From: Prochloron sp965198675
GTDB lineage: Bacteria > Cyanobacteriota > Cyanobacteriia > Cyanobacteriales > Prochloraceae
DNA: 64,000 bases
Assembly (NCBI GenBank): GCA_965198675.1
Contig: OZ240666.1
Span: 3,658,001-3,722,000, forward strand
Direction of reading: 5' to 3'
Shown: positions 63,492 to 64,000 of the stretch, in pieces
Layout: each line of letters opens with the position of its first letter
Numbering within the stretch: position 1 is the stretch's first letter
The notes under the pieces: model-generated
What the model saw: the letters and a program-made list of their open reading frames with translations, nothing else
Database searches by the model: none
Told to the model about the DNA's origin: nothing
Made by a program: the position numbers and the translations under genes

Positions 63492-64000
63492 CTACTTGCC
63501 AATACAAAAACGACTGAAAATCCGATCCAGTACTGATTCAGTCACCTCCTCTCCTGTAATTTCTCCCAAGGGGAGAATAGCGCGGCGCAAGTCAATGGTC
63601 CAAAAATCCAAAGGTAATTGGTTGTCAATGGTTTCCTGGACTCGTTCTAATGCTATTTGAGCTAACCTTAAGGCTGCTGCTTGTCTTTGATTAATGGCTA
63701 AGTCTAAGTTAGCTCCATGAAGATTTCCGAGCTGGACGACCTGGAGAATAGTTCTTTCTAAACTCTCTATTCCTTGACAGTGGGCAGCAGCAGTTTGGAC
63801 TGTATTCTCAATCTCTGGGGGATATTTTACGGACTCCGGGGATCCTAGATCTATTTTATTAATCACCAATATTAAGGGTCGATGTTTGATTTCCTGATAA
63901 ATTGCTTCATCTTCACCAGTCCACCCCGCTGTTGCATCCATGGTTAATAAGACTAAATCTGCTTCTTTGGCAGCATGACGGGATCGGGATACTCCCATTT
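63492..64000 (-). CDS. mnmE: tRNA modification GTPase MnmE, C-terminal part
   Basis: Continues beyond the right edge. Visible are the end of the G domain (VSRSRHAAKEADLVLLTMD, LVINKIDLG with NKxD) and the helical domain with the conserved ending GEVTESVLDRIFSRFCIGK in part (TESVLDRIF, CIGK), whose cysteine takes part in the modification of wobble uridine. Partner of GidA/MnmG. Confidence 0.95.
   Translation of the reverse strand, partial: MGVSRSRHAAKEADLVLLTMDATAGWTGEDEAIYQEIKHRPLILVINKIDLGSPESVKYPPEIENTVQTAAAHCQGIESLERTILQVVQLGNLHGANLDLAINQRQAAALRLAQIALERVQETIDNQLPLDFWTIDLRRAILPLGEITGEEVTESVLDRIFSRFCIGK

Overview
The window is cyanobacterial chromosome. It carries a photosystem I gene (psaK), the SphS-SphR phosphate sensor pair, SLH-domain outer-membrane porins, a cyanobacterial-type ftsH, the order tRNA-Trp-secE-nusG-rplK-rplA, HIP1 octamers (GCGATCGC), and many dispersed palindromes of the kinds common in filamentous cyanobacteria (GGGTGGGCAATGCCCACC, GTAGGTTGGGTT, AACTGGTAACTGG, CGCAGAGGCGCAGAGG). 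Coding density is low and broken genes are frequent, which fits a large, repeat-rich genome of a filamentous species. I cannot name the genus from sequence alone.

Layout. 1-10.7 kb is a decayed defence-like island: a NACHT NTPase with a C-terminal PD-(D/E)XK nuclease and a cluster of stops, four near-identical tandem Uma2 nuclease genes, a frameshifted substrate-binding protein, a DNA methyltransferase with a nonsense codon, and a small membrane protein. 10.7-14.2 kb is an ordinary cluster (duplicated small gene, ldcA, hemE, epimerase). 14.3-22.2 kb mixes ftsH with damaged genes (L,D-transpeptidase lacking its cysteine motif, orphan antitoxins, an Rpn nuclease, a Dnd-associated gene, a group II intron 5' piece). 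22.2-37.7 kb holds gltA, an HNH gene, alr, psaK, a gene split by an IS200/IS605-type element, rpmF, sphR-sphS-phoU, a Pho box and two porins (the second deleted internally), then rplS.

37.7-45.4 kb is the secE-nusG-rplK-rplA-rplJ-rplL cluster. About 4.2 kb of ORF-less group II introns, some inside others, separates rplA from rplJ; a recognisable L10 leader survives just before rplJ. 45.4-55.1 kb is a mobile-element pile-up: a maturase-encoding intron on the minus strand sits inside a second, plus-strand intron of the same family, whose own maturase gene is split by a third, ORF-less intron. Joining the flanks of this third intron restores the maturase frame locally. Other layers are a second maturase family remnant, TnpB and TnpA pieces, an IS5-family copy and an IS630 fragment. 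55.1-64 kb returns to housekeeping: ftsQ, ftsZ, three tRNAs, a CNNM/CBS transporter-like protein, an aminotransferase IV, a PepSY-type membrane protein, an RTX-repeat protein, an intact TnpB and the 3' end of mnmE.

How the parts fit: the housekeeping clusters (translation, division, phosphate sensing, haem, cell wall) keep their usual order, while introns, IS200/IS605 elements and short palindromes have filled or broken most accessory genes. The main signal beyond ordinary annotation is the nested intron architecture inside and after a ribosomal-protein operon.
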